A stretch of DNA of 64,000 bases, taken from Bimuria novae-zelandiae CBS 107.79. Its lineage: Eukaryota > Ascomycota > Dothideomycetes > Pleosporales > Didymosphaeriaceae. The notes under the pieces are model-generated. The model saw nothing but the letters and a program-made list of their open reading frames with translations. It had not been told where the DNA came from and searched no databases. Positions 23,135-34,134 of the stretch are shown here, one piece after another. The stretch lies in contig ML976679.1 in NCBI GenBank assembly GCA_010015655.1, positions 37,450 through 101,449 of the forward strand, written 5' to 3'. Within the stretch, counting starts at the first letter, position 1. The number at the start of each line of letters is the position of its first letter. Position numbers and translations under genes: made by a program.

Positions 23135-23373
23135 ACGTGAAGTCAGCCATGGGAAGCTGGCTTCTTCGGAGCTTCCAGGTGTGGTTGCGGCCGTGTTGCC
23201 GTGCTAAAAGACCATAAGAAGTATTGCTGGGCTGCAGGATGCATCATGTTGCGAACGGATGGTGATGCGGTTCTCCATCAACGCTAGCATATTGGCAGTA
23301 TGAAAGTTTTGGTGAGTACGGCTTTGGCGTGTGGCGTCCCCTCTGGCTGCCCTAAGATCAGACGAAGTTGATG

Positions 23374-23434
23374 TATAAATGCCCCTCGCTCTCCTCAGCT
23401 GGATCTTCACACTACCACTCCTCTCCGTGGTGGA
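23374..23434 (+). promoter_or_regulatory. TATA box plus pyrimidine stretch, module C
   Basis: TATAAAT at 23374-23380 is followed by GCCCCTCGCTCTCCTC and CACACTACCACTCCTCTCC. Then come ACTAAAA at 23434 and further motifs at 23478, 23513, 23554, 23589 and 23629. Confidence 0.5.
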
Positions 23435-23887
23435 CTAAAAAAACAACATGCTAGCTCTCTATGGCTTGGTGGGGGTCTTAAAATGTCTCGCACAGCGTAT
23501 CATGCAGGTGTGTTAAAATTCAACGAGGAATTGGCGCATGGGCAGCTGCACCTCTAAAAAGCGCGACATGACAAACACATGGTCCTGTCCAAAAACCCAA
23601 CCAGTTCGATATAATGGTTCGTTGTAGACCAAAACACCAGTTCCACTGCTCCATGAGCCAGCCTGGAGCGCCGTCGTCGATCCTACCGTCTATCTACAAA
23701 GCCTTGACTTCAAAACATATGGAGCACTGCCAAAAGCCTCTAACAGCGATGCATGACCTTGGACTATTCGGACCTTCAGCCATGAGAAGACGCAGCCATT
23801 TTCTGTGCAGTACCTGCGCGAACTTATGGTGCTCTTCATCATCTTTTACCTACCGAACTGCACGATGGCCGTTTGACTACGGGAGTG

Positions 23888-23930
23888 TATAAATACCCCT
23901 CGCTTTTCTGCGAGTCCACTCTCCACAAAA
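23888..23930 (+). promoter_or_regulatory. TATA box plus pyrimidine stretch, module D
   Basis: TATAAAT at 23888-23894 is followed by ACCCCTCGC, very like module C. Then come a 5-bp hairpin (CTCGC TTTTCT GCGAG, 23899-23914), CCACTCTCCAC, and motifs from 23925 to 24301. Confidence 0.5.
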
Positions 23931-24404
23931 CGTGTCCTGTGAATGAGGGGGATCAAAATTTCTACCACATGATGGCATGGAGTGGCTGGGGCTAAAAATC
24001 TCCCTCGTCGATGGCTATGTGTCGAAAAGCATTCGCCGCCATGATCATGAGCTCGGAGCCTTCTAAAAGGGCTCACAAGGAATGTGGTAGGTTTGTCTAA
24101 AACAGCACGTGGACCATAATGTGAGTAGTGCTCGGGTAAAAACATTGGAGCAACATGTACATGCGCGGGCTCTTGGGGTTGTATAACAATACGGGAAGAG
24201 GCTGCCTTGTAATTCTGAGGTTTCAAAACTCTTGGACGGATTAACGATGGCGAGCATCAAATTGCATCGAGTCAGTTTTATGAGGGTTGGCATTGCTTGA
24301 TCAAAACAACATCTTGTAACGGTAAACTTCACCATCGCGCAATTGTAAGATGAATATTGATCGTCATACAGATTTTGTGACGGTTATGGGGAGACGCGGA
24401 TTAC

Positions 24405-24551
24405 GCGTATTAAGTAGCGTTAGTCTAATACTGCTTTCTTATCTTATTAAGCACCTCTTACCTTAATAGTATTATAGATACATCATGAAAATAGACCCTA
24501 CTGCCAGCCCCTGGAGAGCGCCGCAGGACACCATACAGAACAACACGCAGA
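24405..24551 (-). repeat. LTR-like fragment, inverted copy of 14.1 kb repeat
   Basis: The reverse complement aligns along its whole length with 14070-14218, including the shared GCAGTAGGGTCTATTT word and the TTAAGGTAAGA tract. No coding sequence is attached here, so it is a solo fragment. It abuts the 3' side of the AAA ATPase gene and the end of the motif array. Confidence 0.6.
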
Positions 24552-24674
24552 TAGCAATTTAACAAGATTAACAGCTGTACAGTCTACTGATCACAATTAT
24601 CCTGACAGATTTCATTGCTTTACAATTTTAGCCATCGCAAAAAGTCCTGGGACCTCCACGCAGCTTCGCTACAT

Positions 24675-26432
24675 CTAGCCGCGCGCCGCCCTCCTATTCA
24701 TCATCATCCGGTACCGCATTGCAAAGTCCTCGCTAGCACTCATCTCCTTCTTCCCACTCTTCCACTTCTCCGGCTCCGTACTATCCATCTCAGCCACCAA
24801 CGTGCGGATCTGATACCGCAAGACCTTGAGCAGCAAGTTGTCGGCGAGATGCTCAGGAATATCCACCGCGGGAACAACATGCTTCTTCTTCTTTGCCTCA
24901 GCCTCCTTGTCCTTTTCGGCGGCGGCAGCGGGGGAAACCGCAGGCGTAGAAGAAGGCACCGGCTTCCCACAGTCCTTGCACTTCACCGCACACGTACACA
25001 CCTCCTTCTTGTCCTCCTCTTTTTCTATAGCCTGTTGAGTCGGCTCAGCCAACTCATCCTCCGGCGCCGAATCCGCCTCCGCCCACTCCACAATCTCAAA
25101 ATCATCCCCCTTAAACCCCCTCACGAGCCCCAACAACGCCATAACCCACAACTCCTTCAAGTACGCAAAGCTAAACCCCTCCGTTAGCCTCGCTACTACC
25201 CCACACAGCTCCTCTGGAAACTCCAGCCCGTCATTCCGCGCTAGCAGCTTCTTTCGCCAGTACTCCGCGTATAGTTTACGCTCTTCCTCCCCGGGCAGCT
25301 TGAAGTGGTACTTCCGATCAAACCGACTCGGCCGCTTCGCTATCGCCGGATCCAGCTTATCCAGATGATTCGTGCTGCCGATCATCAGGATGCCATCATT
25401 CGACTCTAACCCATCCACCTCGTTGAGAAAGTAGGACCGTATATTATCATCAACTAGGGAATCCAGGTCCTCGAAGATAAGCAAGCACGGCGCGCACCGT
25501 CGAGCTTGCTGGAAGATCTGCCGGATAGAGTACTGCTCAGTATTACACTTCGTTTCAAAGCTCTTGACATACAGGGACGACACCTGGTCGGGTCGGGAGT
25601 ACAGCGAATTGATAAGCGCTTTGATAGACACGGTTTTCCCGTTCCCGGGGACGCCGTGTAGGATAATGCCACGCTTCCAGGGGACGGCGTACTGTGCGTA
25701 GAGGGCCTGCGCGTCGAAGAAGCCCGATACGTCGGCTATGAGAGAGCTTTTCATGGCGGGCGCCAGGATCACGTCGGTCCAGGAGGCGCCGGACACGGCG
25801 CGGAAGAGCTCCTTGGATTTCTCCCAGTAGCCGTTGTCGAAGACCCAGATTTCTTCGTGCAGGAAGGACGACCACTTTCCTGCGGCGAGGATGAGCGCGT
25901 CAGTCGCGGCGCAGTGGCCGTCTGTAGTAGGGGAAGAGGAGGCATCGCGCGCGTGCAGGATGTAGAAGCAGCAGGTTTTGGGCTGGTAGTTGTCTCGGTA
26001 GACGAGGTGAAATAGGAGGAAGTCTTTGCCTTCCCATGAGTAGGTGAACCTGCGACGTGTCAGTTTGATTGCTTTACCAACTGAGTTATGCAAGAGGTGA
26101 CAATCTTACCTTGCGAAATGATAGTCGTCATTCAGTGTGCCGGGATGCGTCTTCTTTTCGATGCCCGTCCCGACTGGTTTCCACTCCCGAGTTGCGTTGA
26201 ACGATTCGTCGTCTGCCTGGAACACGGCCTCGGCCTTGCCCGCAGCAGCGAACTCAAGAAGCGAGCATGGTCCGGCATCCACTACGGTGACGCGGTACTC
26301 AGGGTATTCTTGACGGAGGATGTTCAACACGCGCTGTTTCGTTTCGACGCGCTGGGCGCTGGCATGGTCATTGAATCGGCTGTAGACCGCTGTTATGTTG
26401 GTAGAGCTGAAGGGCTCATTCGCGGAAGACAT
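24675..26432 (-). CDS. BCS1-like AAA+ ATPase
   Basis: Two exons, 26432-26110 and 26049-24675, separated by a 59-nt intron, give 565 residues. After an N-terminal region of about 210 residues resembling the BCS1-type regulatory part comes one AAA+ module. Walker A is HGVPGNGKT (about residues 239-247). Walker B is LLIFEDLDS (about 300). Sensor 1 is MIGSTNHLDKLDPAI, and the arginine-finger region is RPSRFDRKYHF. The C-terminal part is low-complexity with acidic and Lys-rich runs and two CxxC-like pairs (CTCAVKCKDCGK). True Bcs1 is a mitochondrial inner-membrane translocase for the Rieske protein; no membrane segment or presequence is visible here, so this belongs to the many fungal relatives of unknown client. 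A TATA box lies about 110 bp upstream. Confidence 0.87.
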
Positions 26433-26538
26433 TTTGGGAGCTGACGAAACGACGAAGTTCTATCCGGTAATCAAGGAGTGAGCGTGAAGAGAAATAATCC
26501 TCAATGTCTCGTTCCCTCTCAGGTCGTGTAAGCATCGC

Positions 26539-26546
26539 TTTATATA
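26539..26546 (-). promoter_or_regulatory. TATA box of the AAA ATPase gene
   Basis: On the minus strand the sequence reads GGGGTATATAAAGCG, 107-114 bp before the start codon at 26432. A pyrimidine-rich region lies between it and the ATG. Confidence 0.5.
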
Positions 26547-26549
26547 CCC

Positions 26550-27845
26550 CCAAGCGGCCGCCCTCAAGCAAACCCTCCCCTAAACCCTAGCTCCTGCCAT
26601 AGCAAACGGTGAACGCGTACATCGTGCCTGCCTGGCGTATCAACCCTATAGTAGGGAGTACCAGACTAGGCAACCGCCGTCGATGTGGGGTCCAAACACG
26701 CGAGCGCAGCCATCAATTGGGGAATCTGCGTGGCTCAAACAAGGCTCGTACCACTATTGAGTCCCCGTTACACATGCATATAGGTTAACTATAGGTGTGG
26801 ATGCGGTGGAGTGCGTAGTTGTGCACCCTCGTGCGCCACATGCTGTTCGCTGTCAGAGATCGACAAAACTCGCAATCAAGATATAACAGGGTACAGCATT
26901 GGACCATTGAAAAGCGTTGAATGAGACAGGACGTATACTGCGAAGGGGCAGCGGCAGGTAGGCGCAGGTCCTGTGAACTGGACCGAATTTTACGTTACAT
27001 TTGCGGCTGGGTTAATATGCGTCTCTATTCTTCGACAGAACATACAATTAAAAAGCCAGCCGGTGCTCGTTGTAATGTGCCGCGAAATGCCTTCTCACCC
27101 CGCAGTAACAGCCCCAGGCACCGGTGTGCACCACCAAGTATCGCGCTAGGCCGAACTCGCTAAAGCGCTAACCGTATCCGGCTCGTACAGTTGCAAGGCT
27201 GAGGCTCTTCCTCGTGTTCATCCCAATTCCCTACCCTTAAGCTCATGAAAGAGTTCTTCAGCGCGAGAGTAGTAGAACATAATTCACTAATGCTCTGGGA
27301 ATTGCCTCGAATGCATTCCGGTGGCACCTAGATCATTACTAACCAAATACGCAGCTGAGCTGAGCTGAGCTGAGGCTCCGGTTTGTGTCCACGATGGTGC
27401 AGTGTGAGGGCTCAAGTGAACAACTACGGATATAAGAGCCTCACCATGCTATCAGTGTGGCGTGTCGCTCATATATGGATCCCTTCCAATGTGCTGCAAC
27501 CGGGGACTGCAGATACCGTCTCAACAGGAACAGCATCACTCTGTCTACCCACTTCCACGCCAACATATCACCCGAGCCTCATGTCAACATAGCACCATGT
27601 ATCCATTCAAGGACATGCTTTCATTGGTATCTGATAACAATTAACCCCGCATCCAAGCGCAGGTGTCATGCTACGTAACAACCCCTCCATCCACCGAGGG
27701 TGTTCAAAAACAATACTCCCAATATCCCCACAGCCCATGCATATCGTTCATATCATTTCATTCGGGGCGGCAAGCGCTTCATCCCCATCTTGTGAGCACG
27801 CAGGCCTCCCTTCCGAACAGCGTTTCGGTGACGTCGACGTGACGA
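26550..27845. other. Intergenic, no gene recognised
   Basis: Balanced composition without a credible open frame. It contains a short GAGCT run (GCTGAGCTGAGCTGAG at 27354-27370) and probably the distal promoter of the ATPase gene on one side and the 3' region of the Rtc3-like gene on the other. Confidence 0.4.
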
Positions 27846-28345
27846 CTAGTGGGCGATCGAAGGGCCCTTGGTGATGTTCTTGTCGCCCTGGCGCTCCTTG
27901 GCCTGTTCCATTGTCAGCGCACTGCTTCAGTAGATACGATGGGATGGAAACCTACATCAACCTCCTGCACATCGCCCTTCTCCAGGATAGCTTTCACGAC
28001 ATCCTCCTCCTTGGAAGAGCCGAACTCGTTCTCCAGCTGAGCATTGCTCGCGCCGTCGAGGATGCCCTGGTTGCCTTGCCTACATACACACACCCTCGTC
28101 AGCCTTGACTCACTTCAATCGTAGCCTGCCCCGTTGCAGGTGAGGTGATGTAGTCGGGGTAAACATGGCAGACGTGAGACTCACTTGTTCGTGTGGAAGA
28201 CCTTCCACCCGCTCACAACCTGTGCGAGGGGTATGCTCGAGTCCTTCTTCCACTCCTTGAAGGCATCGGCGCTGTCCACGAAGATGATGAAGTCGTCCTC
28301 CTTGCCCTTGTAGTGCACCTTAGTCTGCTGGTCGTTTCCCCTCAT
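27846..28345 (-). CDS. RTC3: Rtc3/SBDS N-terminal domain protein
   Basis: Three exons, 28345-28185, 28079-27956 and 27902-27846, with introns of 105 and 53 nt, give 113 residues. The chain is a stand-alone SBDS N-terminal (FYSH) domain as in yeast Rtc3/Hgh-type small proteins: VHYKGKEDDFIIFVDSAD, a central LAQVVSGWKVFHTNKQG, and an amphipathic helix with EDVVKAILEKG. Residues near the end are KERQGDKNITKGPSIAH. Family members take part in RNA metabolism and are often strongly induced by stress. Each splice junction restores the family sequence. The gene had no single long frame and is easy to miss. The name rests on domain similarity only. Confidence 0.88.
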
Positions 28346-29048
28346 GGTTGCTGTTTGTGTGGGTAATTGGAGTGAATGGGCGTTGTAAGTTGTAAGACTA
28401 TGTGTATCGCGAGCGTGAACGTGTATGTGAGTCGTAAGAGTGGTGGTGTGGATGAGGGGCAGCAGCCCCGGTGGTGTGCTTTTGTAGCTCGTGTGAGCTC
28501 CCAGCGGGGCACCTTCCTACGTCATCGCCAAGCGTACTTGGAAGGTAAGTGCCCACCATCCATCTCTCGCGGAGAAACTTGGCTGTTTCACAAGCGTAAG
28601 GACAGTCAGAGGCTCGTGTATCAGATTGCTGATGACGCTACCCACATATTTGATTGCTACTTATCCAATATAGTCGCTTGTGCGTTGCTGGCGTACGTGC
28701 CCAATGCCCGCCGTGACGTCATGGGCCGTCCGAGCCGAAACAGCGCAAACCATCAACACCAACTGCGGCATGCGGGTGTGCCTTGCAGCAGCGCCCAATG
28801 ATCTGCATGTGCCCTTTCTATTCCCACCATCGCCCCTCTAACATGGGCTGTTATCGCTGCTTCTCAACTCCCATAGAATGCCTCTCTGTCCGAGCAAGAA
28901 TGGCCCACATCGTTGCATCATAGCAATCCTCCATGATCCTCGCGTGTTCCATCTGGCATTCAAAAAGCCAATCCAATAGGCCAAAGACAAAGAAATCCAA
29001 GTCCTCCGACCAATGCCGCGATTCAATGCGAGCATTTCGTATCCAGAT

Positions 29049-32000
29049 CTATATCCAAAACTTGAAGATCCTGCTTCTGCTCTTCAAAAACTTCTTTGCT
29101 GGCGGCGCTGAGCCAGATGACCCATTGTGTCGCGTTTTGTCATGGCGCGTGTCTTGCCTTTTGCTCTTCTCGTTCTCCTGATTTTGGACCGGTTCGGGCG
29201 TGGGTTCGGTCCTTCGCAGCACGGTATTGTGGGACGCCATCGAGGTGGATCTGCTTTCAGCACGACTACCAACACGGCTGCTCGAATCTGTTCGGGGAAG
29301 ACTGATGAGGTGCGAGGAAAGGCGTCGTGTGCGCTTTGGCTTTCCTGGCGTGGGTTTCTCACTCCACCGTTCTGTTTCCGCAGCTCGATTCGCGAGACGT
29401 CGGCGGCGGCTGGAAGGCCTGGTGTCTGGCAGTTCAAAGTCGTTGGGCAAGAACGCAGCCGGCGCATTGTGGAAGTCAACAACAGCAGGAGCGGGTCGAC
29501 GGTCGGCGATAGCATGTCCACGTAAGTTCCCTTGCGACATCTTGCGAGCTTTGCTGCTGTTCGAATCGTCCGAGCGCGTATTGCTTATGCTGGAGAAGCT
29601 GGGCGAACGACGCGAGAAGTTGCTAGCAATGCTGGCCATACTGAGTTTCCTCATGACTGAGTTGGCTGACGCGCGGATCTGATTTTCCACTCTTCGATTT
29701 CCCATCCCGGGAAAAGGTAGGATATCTTTTGTCCAAACATCTTCCAGTGCTGTTTCCAAACGGATCCTTTCCGCCCTTCTCGGAGCCAAGGTAGGTATGT
29801 GCGTTGCAGACAAGTGCGATTGCGACCGAGTAACCAAGTTCGGCGCGAAAGTGGGTGGTGGTTCTGGCGACTTTTGCGCTTGTGTGTTCTTGATAATGAC
29901 TTGTGTCAGAGGGGTCTTTGAGCCGAGCGTTGCAGCTCGATGAACCGACATACGTCGCACGAGGCTGTCTGCATGTCCAAATACAGGCCCGATTGACTTC
30001 ATATCCAAGGTTAAAGATGAGAACATGTCTGGCATAGTGGATTGTCCTTCGACAAAGTCATGTGTCTCGCATACAATACGTTGCCGAAGCTGTTTCTTCC
30101 AGACTTCCTCCTCTTGGGATGAGCAGGCGCTCAGGATGATTTCATGTAAACGGTGTCCGTGTTCAAACACTAGCTTCCAGGAATGTGGAGCGGTGTGGCA
30201 TTGAAGGCCTGCATCTGGTGAGCTCAGGGCAACCTTGCCCACGGGGTCAGCCCACTTACCTCGTCCATTGTCTGTCTCCTCGACGCTTCCATTAGCGAGA
30301 GCAATTGAAGCCACCACACTATACGGAGTGAAGAAACGTCCTGCATTGGCAAGGATCAGGCATGACTTATACAATACGCAAGCCATGTACTGGCCCTTTA
30401 CGCGATCGGGTGTCTGGTAAGCTACGTGGAGGACACCACAGACAAGCACGTGACCAAGAAGTCGGAAGACAAGAGCTTTCGAAACAGCCTAGTATGTTTA
30501 GCTAGGCTTTAAGGATCTGTGCGCATTACATACCTGCTCTTGGAACATCAAGCGATCCTGTAATTGCCAGGTGATCTCAATTAGTCTGCGAGTCTTGGGG
30601 TCATCCTTCGCTTTGTTGACCTCGCGGATCGTCTCTTGCAGCCTGAAAAGGGCTTTCTCCACCTCGGCGTGCGCTTCTGGATCATCGTAGACAGGCGTAT
30701 GGCGACAGAGATCGCCGAACAGAAGCGGATACTTGCACACTCTCTGGATTGGCTGTAAAAATGTGAGTCGAAAGGATATCAGTGGGGAATTTATAGTCAA
30801 ACCTTGATGAGCAAGTCTGGGAAGCTGAGGGCTTTGCGGCTGCTTGTCGAGCGGTTGTTTTCTGAAGCAACGACCTTTGACAGAGCTTCCACTCCACGTT
30901 CGTACTCCTGCCAGCCATGTAGGCCCTTGCACGTCGATGTGAGATCTTGGGACATTGTGGTCCAGTGCGCACCATATTCCTCGTACGTGAAGAAGCGTTT
31001 CATCTACAGGTAGTTTAGTAAAAGATCTCAACGCAGCTTGATTGTGACCCACATGTTTGTTGAAAATTTTAGCAATGTCTCCAATGGTGCGGGTATCTGT
31101 TACAAGACCTTGCGGTCGACGATCAGGCGATCGTCCAATATCCAAGGAATGACGAAGCTTTCGAGTGATTTTGTGCTCGACAAATCGCCCTGGCATCAGA
31201 TCTGCGCTGTGGAAGCGAATGTGTTTCGCCTTGGTCATAGTATACGTCTCCTGATGTGCACTTTGTGTGAAGTCTGCCTGAGGGACCACTTGATGAAGAT
31301 CGGCAAGCAGGTCTTCGTGTAGTTGCAAAATTTGTGAGATGTTTTGCTGGATAGATGCTCGTGTTTGTGCCGGCAATGCCGGTACTCCACTGAGTATCAT
31401 AAAATAATCCTTAGACCATGTCAGCATCCGCCCCCAATATAATACAAAGTATGAAGGTACATTAACCAAAACCTTCAGATCGGCAATGTAGCTCTCCTCG
31501 GTGGAGATGAGTTCTTCGACGACCTTGCGGCGCTGGACAGATCGCAGCCAGGCGCCCTCGTCAATGATTGTATTCAAAGCTCCACCATGACTCTCAGTAG
31601 ACCTGCGAGCCTCGGAGTATTGACTACTCCGCTTCCCGACATGTGTTTTGTCTGCACAGCCCCCTGTGTCGGAATGAGGAGCAATACTGGCGCTTGCGAC
31701 AGTGATGGAGGCAGACCCCACTGCCGTTACGCAGCCCATGGAAGAAGACATGGAACCAGACAATCGTCGCGCGGACTCCGCAATGGCCACAAATGGTGGC
31801 ATCGCATCGTCTTCTATCATCTCGACAGCAACGGTAGGGACCTCGGTGATAAAGTCCTTGCGCCTGTGAATGTGCCGACGCCTTAAAGTGCTCATCCACC
31901 GTCGAAAAGGCTGCAGATTAGCAGCGTTTTCCACGATTGCTTCTTGTTCCCCTTGCCCATCACTCGCCGTATTGTCTGACCAGCGTCCTTCCGGAAGCGG

Positions 32001-32498
32001 TATCCGGATGGCCTCGTATAGCTCGAACATTTCCGAGGAGGAGTCCGTATTGTTGTCTACGACCATAGGCTCCGGCGAGCTAGGATCGCTCGAAAACTGA
32101 TCCGGATCATGCGGTATCACTCTCGCCTTCCTGAAGTGAGGGTTGCTAGGCGTGGCGATCCTCGCGAATGACGGGGCAGGGCGGTTGAGGCCGCAGCTTC
32201 GCTTTCGAGGCACATGGTCGTTCAGTCGAGTCTGGAGACCGAGCCCATCATTCTTTGGGGAAAGATCAAGTAGGGAGCAAGAGGCGAGCGGTGGAGTGTT
32301 TTCCTGCCCTCGAAGCCAGTCACCAGCTCTGTTCGAGCCGAGAGTATATAGGGAGCATGCAGAAGCGTTGCGAGGCGTGACGTCGCGGAGAGGGCCAATA
32401 GTGACATCTTGGAGGGGTGAGCATGAAGCTAGGTAGGGATTGTCGCTGAAGGAACGCTTGAGAGGGCTATGCGATCGGAGGGACAGCACGTAGGCCAT
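29049..32498 (-). CDS. Rho guanine-nucleotide exchange factor (DH domain)
   Basis: Five exons, 32498-31461, 31409-31053, 31003-30803, 30752-30534 and 30488-29049, join in phase 0 to give 1084 residues. Introns are 45-51 nt. The first 320 residues are low-complexity and basic. The Dbl-homology domain spans about 325-605, with the first conserved region VVEELISTEESYIADLKVLV, the middle MKRFFTYEEYGAHW, and the third LSFPDLLIKPIQRVCKYPLL, which binds the GTPase. A PH-like region follows (YMACVLYKSCLILANAG), then a Ser/Arg-rich tail. It should activate a Rho-type GTPase in polarity, septation or wall synthesis. A 45-nt segment at 30259-30215 has perfect GTAAGT, CTGAC and CAG signals but is also open in frame, so it may be a retained intron. 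Confidence 0.88.
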
Positions 32499-33253
32499 TT
32501 CGAATCTGACGGTAGTTCAGGCACTACTGCATTGGCGAGGTAGGGGAGTCTGGGGCGGCATGGAAGATAAATATTATTCGAATGCCACGGTCGATGGCTA
32601 AAGGAAAGGCGAGTGCTCTGTACGAGCATCAAAGGCGCGTGCCCAAAAGAACAGCGACGACTACGGGAGGAAAGAAAGTGACTAGACGGCGAAGGGAAGC
32701 GCGATGACGATGCCCAGTGTGAGCGTGAGAGGGAAGAATGAGAAGTGGAAGGCAAGTGCCGCGCGGTGTCGCGTGGCCGGTTCCAGGTGAGGAAGACGAT
32801 GGTGGTCATGACAGTTGGGAAGTTGCGACTTGGGTCGCTGCGTGCAAATGGGAGTGAATGCAGTGGCTAACCATCTCTTGCTCTGGCCATCGTCTCCTCA
32901 GCTACATCTGCAGGGACGCGCATGTGTTGGCATATTCAACCCCCGCTCACGTCTGCGGGTTCGTTTCTAAGCTATTCACATGAAAGCTCGATGTACGTCT
33001 ATACAGTTTTAGAATTGGACACGGAAGATGGAGTTGTGATGTGTATGAGATTGTCCTTGTATTGTCCATCCTTGAGTAACACAATGTCGAGCGCGGTCGC
33101 GATGAGAACGCGGAGAGGAAGCGACTACCGTAGAGGAAGGCGCTAGTCTGCAGATGCTCCGCGCTTCCCCTCCATCCCCGCCAACTCCCGATATCATCCT
33201 AACAGGCGCCGCGGCACAGCAACAAGCTCGAAGCAACCCCCAAGACTTTCTGG

Positions 33254-34134
33254 ATGGGAATACGCATGGATGACCTCCACGCGCCGACGGTGGCCTCGGG
33301 CCCAACATCCGCAGGCTACTCGAATGGAGTGTCCAAGGACCAGCTGTCGCTGCAGGAGCTCATCGGGGAAAAGGACCGCGTTGAGGCAGAGCTCAAGGCG
33401 CTGGGTCAAGTGCTGGATTCTGTTTGTACTCTATCTTCAAGAGTGATCCAAAGCTTAGGCTGATTGCTTTTACCAGCACGGCGTCACGATGACCACGACC
33501 CTCACCACGTTCGACGGGTTCCCGCGCGCAGATGTCGATGTTGCTCAGAGTATGGCCACTGCCGAGAATCAAGAAGGTGCGCTGATGAGTTGAGCAGTTC
33601 GAACAACGCGCGCGCGCATCATACAGCTAAAGAATGACTACAAGGAGCTCATGTCGCGCATCGAGAAAGGCCTACACGAGCACCACGCACGACTTCAAGA
33701 ACAGGCCCGGAACAACACGGCCACATCCGCACAATCGCTCGTGGCTGGTAATGCGGCCCATGCGGCCCCAGCGGCTCTCGAAGCACCCTTCGCGAAAGTC
33801 AACAGCGTCGTGGCAGGCAGTCCAGCGGAGGCTGCAGGGTTGCGGGTAGGCGACAGCATCACCAAGTTCGGATGGGTCGACTGGACCAACCACGAGAGGC
33901 TGGCGCGACTCACCCAGGTGGTGTCGCAGAACGAAGGGGTGAGTAATGCCGCAAAACAGAGTCAAGACTTCAGGCGGGCGCGTGGACAACGCTAACGGGC
34001 TTCAGCTCCCCATCATGGTGAAGGCACTGCGGCCCAGCGCTGCAGGCCCGTCGGAGTCGATCGAGATGCGGCTCACGCCGCGGCGCAATTGGGGCGGAAG
34101 AGGCATGCTAGGTTGCAACTTGCTTCCTTTGTAG
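33254..34134 (+). CDS. NAS2: Proteasome assembly chaperone Nas2/PSMD9
   Basis: Four exons, 33254-33421, 33477-33549, 33598-33938 and 34006-34134, give 236 residues. The N-terminal coiled coil runs through LQELIGEKDRVEAELKALG. The family signature DGFPRADVDVAQIRTTRARI is assembled only when the second intron runs from GTATGG to GAGCAG. The PDZ domain (about 140-225) has VVAGSPAEAAGLRVGDSI and VKALRP. Nas2 binds the C-terminus of Rpt5 and helps build the 19S base of the 26S proteasome. It lies head-to-head with the RhoGEF gene across about 750 bp. Start choice between 33254 and 33266 is open. Confidence 0.92.

Larger units (their letters stand above)
22452..24306 (+). other. Array of ~40-nt units ending in N(T/C)AAAA; possible ncRNA locus
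   Basis: No protein gene can be defended here. The plus strand carries about 26 AAAA runs preceded by non-A bases. CTAAAA occurs nine times (22514, 22558, 22996, 23204, 23435, 23554, 23992, 24063, 24097); related forms lie at 22603, 22628, 22971, 23478, 23513, 23589, 23629, 23710, 23925, 23953, 24023, 24136, 24223 and 24301. Successive spacings are mostly 31-45 nt (for example 43, 35, 41, 35, 40 and 39, 31, 40, 34, 39), with two gaps near 81-87. Many units hold an inverted repeat just before the motif, the best being CCATACGAC/GTCG-TATGG at 22634-22656. Spacings are not multiples of three, so coding does not explain them. Four TATA-like boxes divide the locus. Function is unknown; transcription is inferred. 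Confidence 0.5.

Noticed and set aside
23846..24226. 126-codon minus-strand frame opposite module D
   Set aside because: It overlaps a plausible plus-strand TATA box, has an unusual His/Arg/Pro composition and no recognised domain, and its TTTT runs fall in all codon phases.
22452..24306. Phased A-tract DNA bending as the reason for the AAAA spacing
   Set aside because: Bending needs phasing near 10.5 bp or close multiples. The observed 31, 34, 35, 39, 40, 41, 43 and 44 are too spread.
22452..24306. Box C/D or H/ACA snoRNA cluster
   Set aside because: Scattered TGATG words occur, but no consistent C/D or H/ACA pairs at the right distances were found.
29096..29682. Plus-strand frames opposite the RhoGEF tail
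   Set aside because: They are shadows of the Ser/Arg-rich minus-strand exon with no coding signature.
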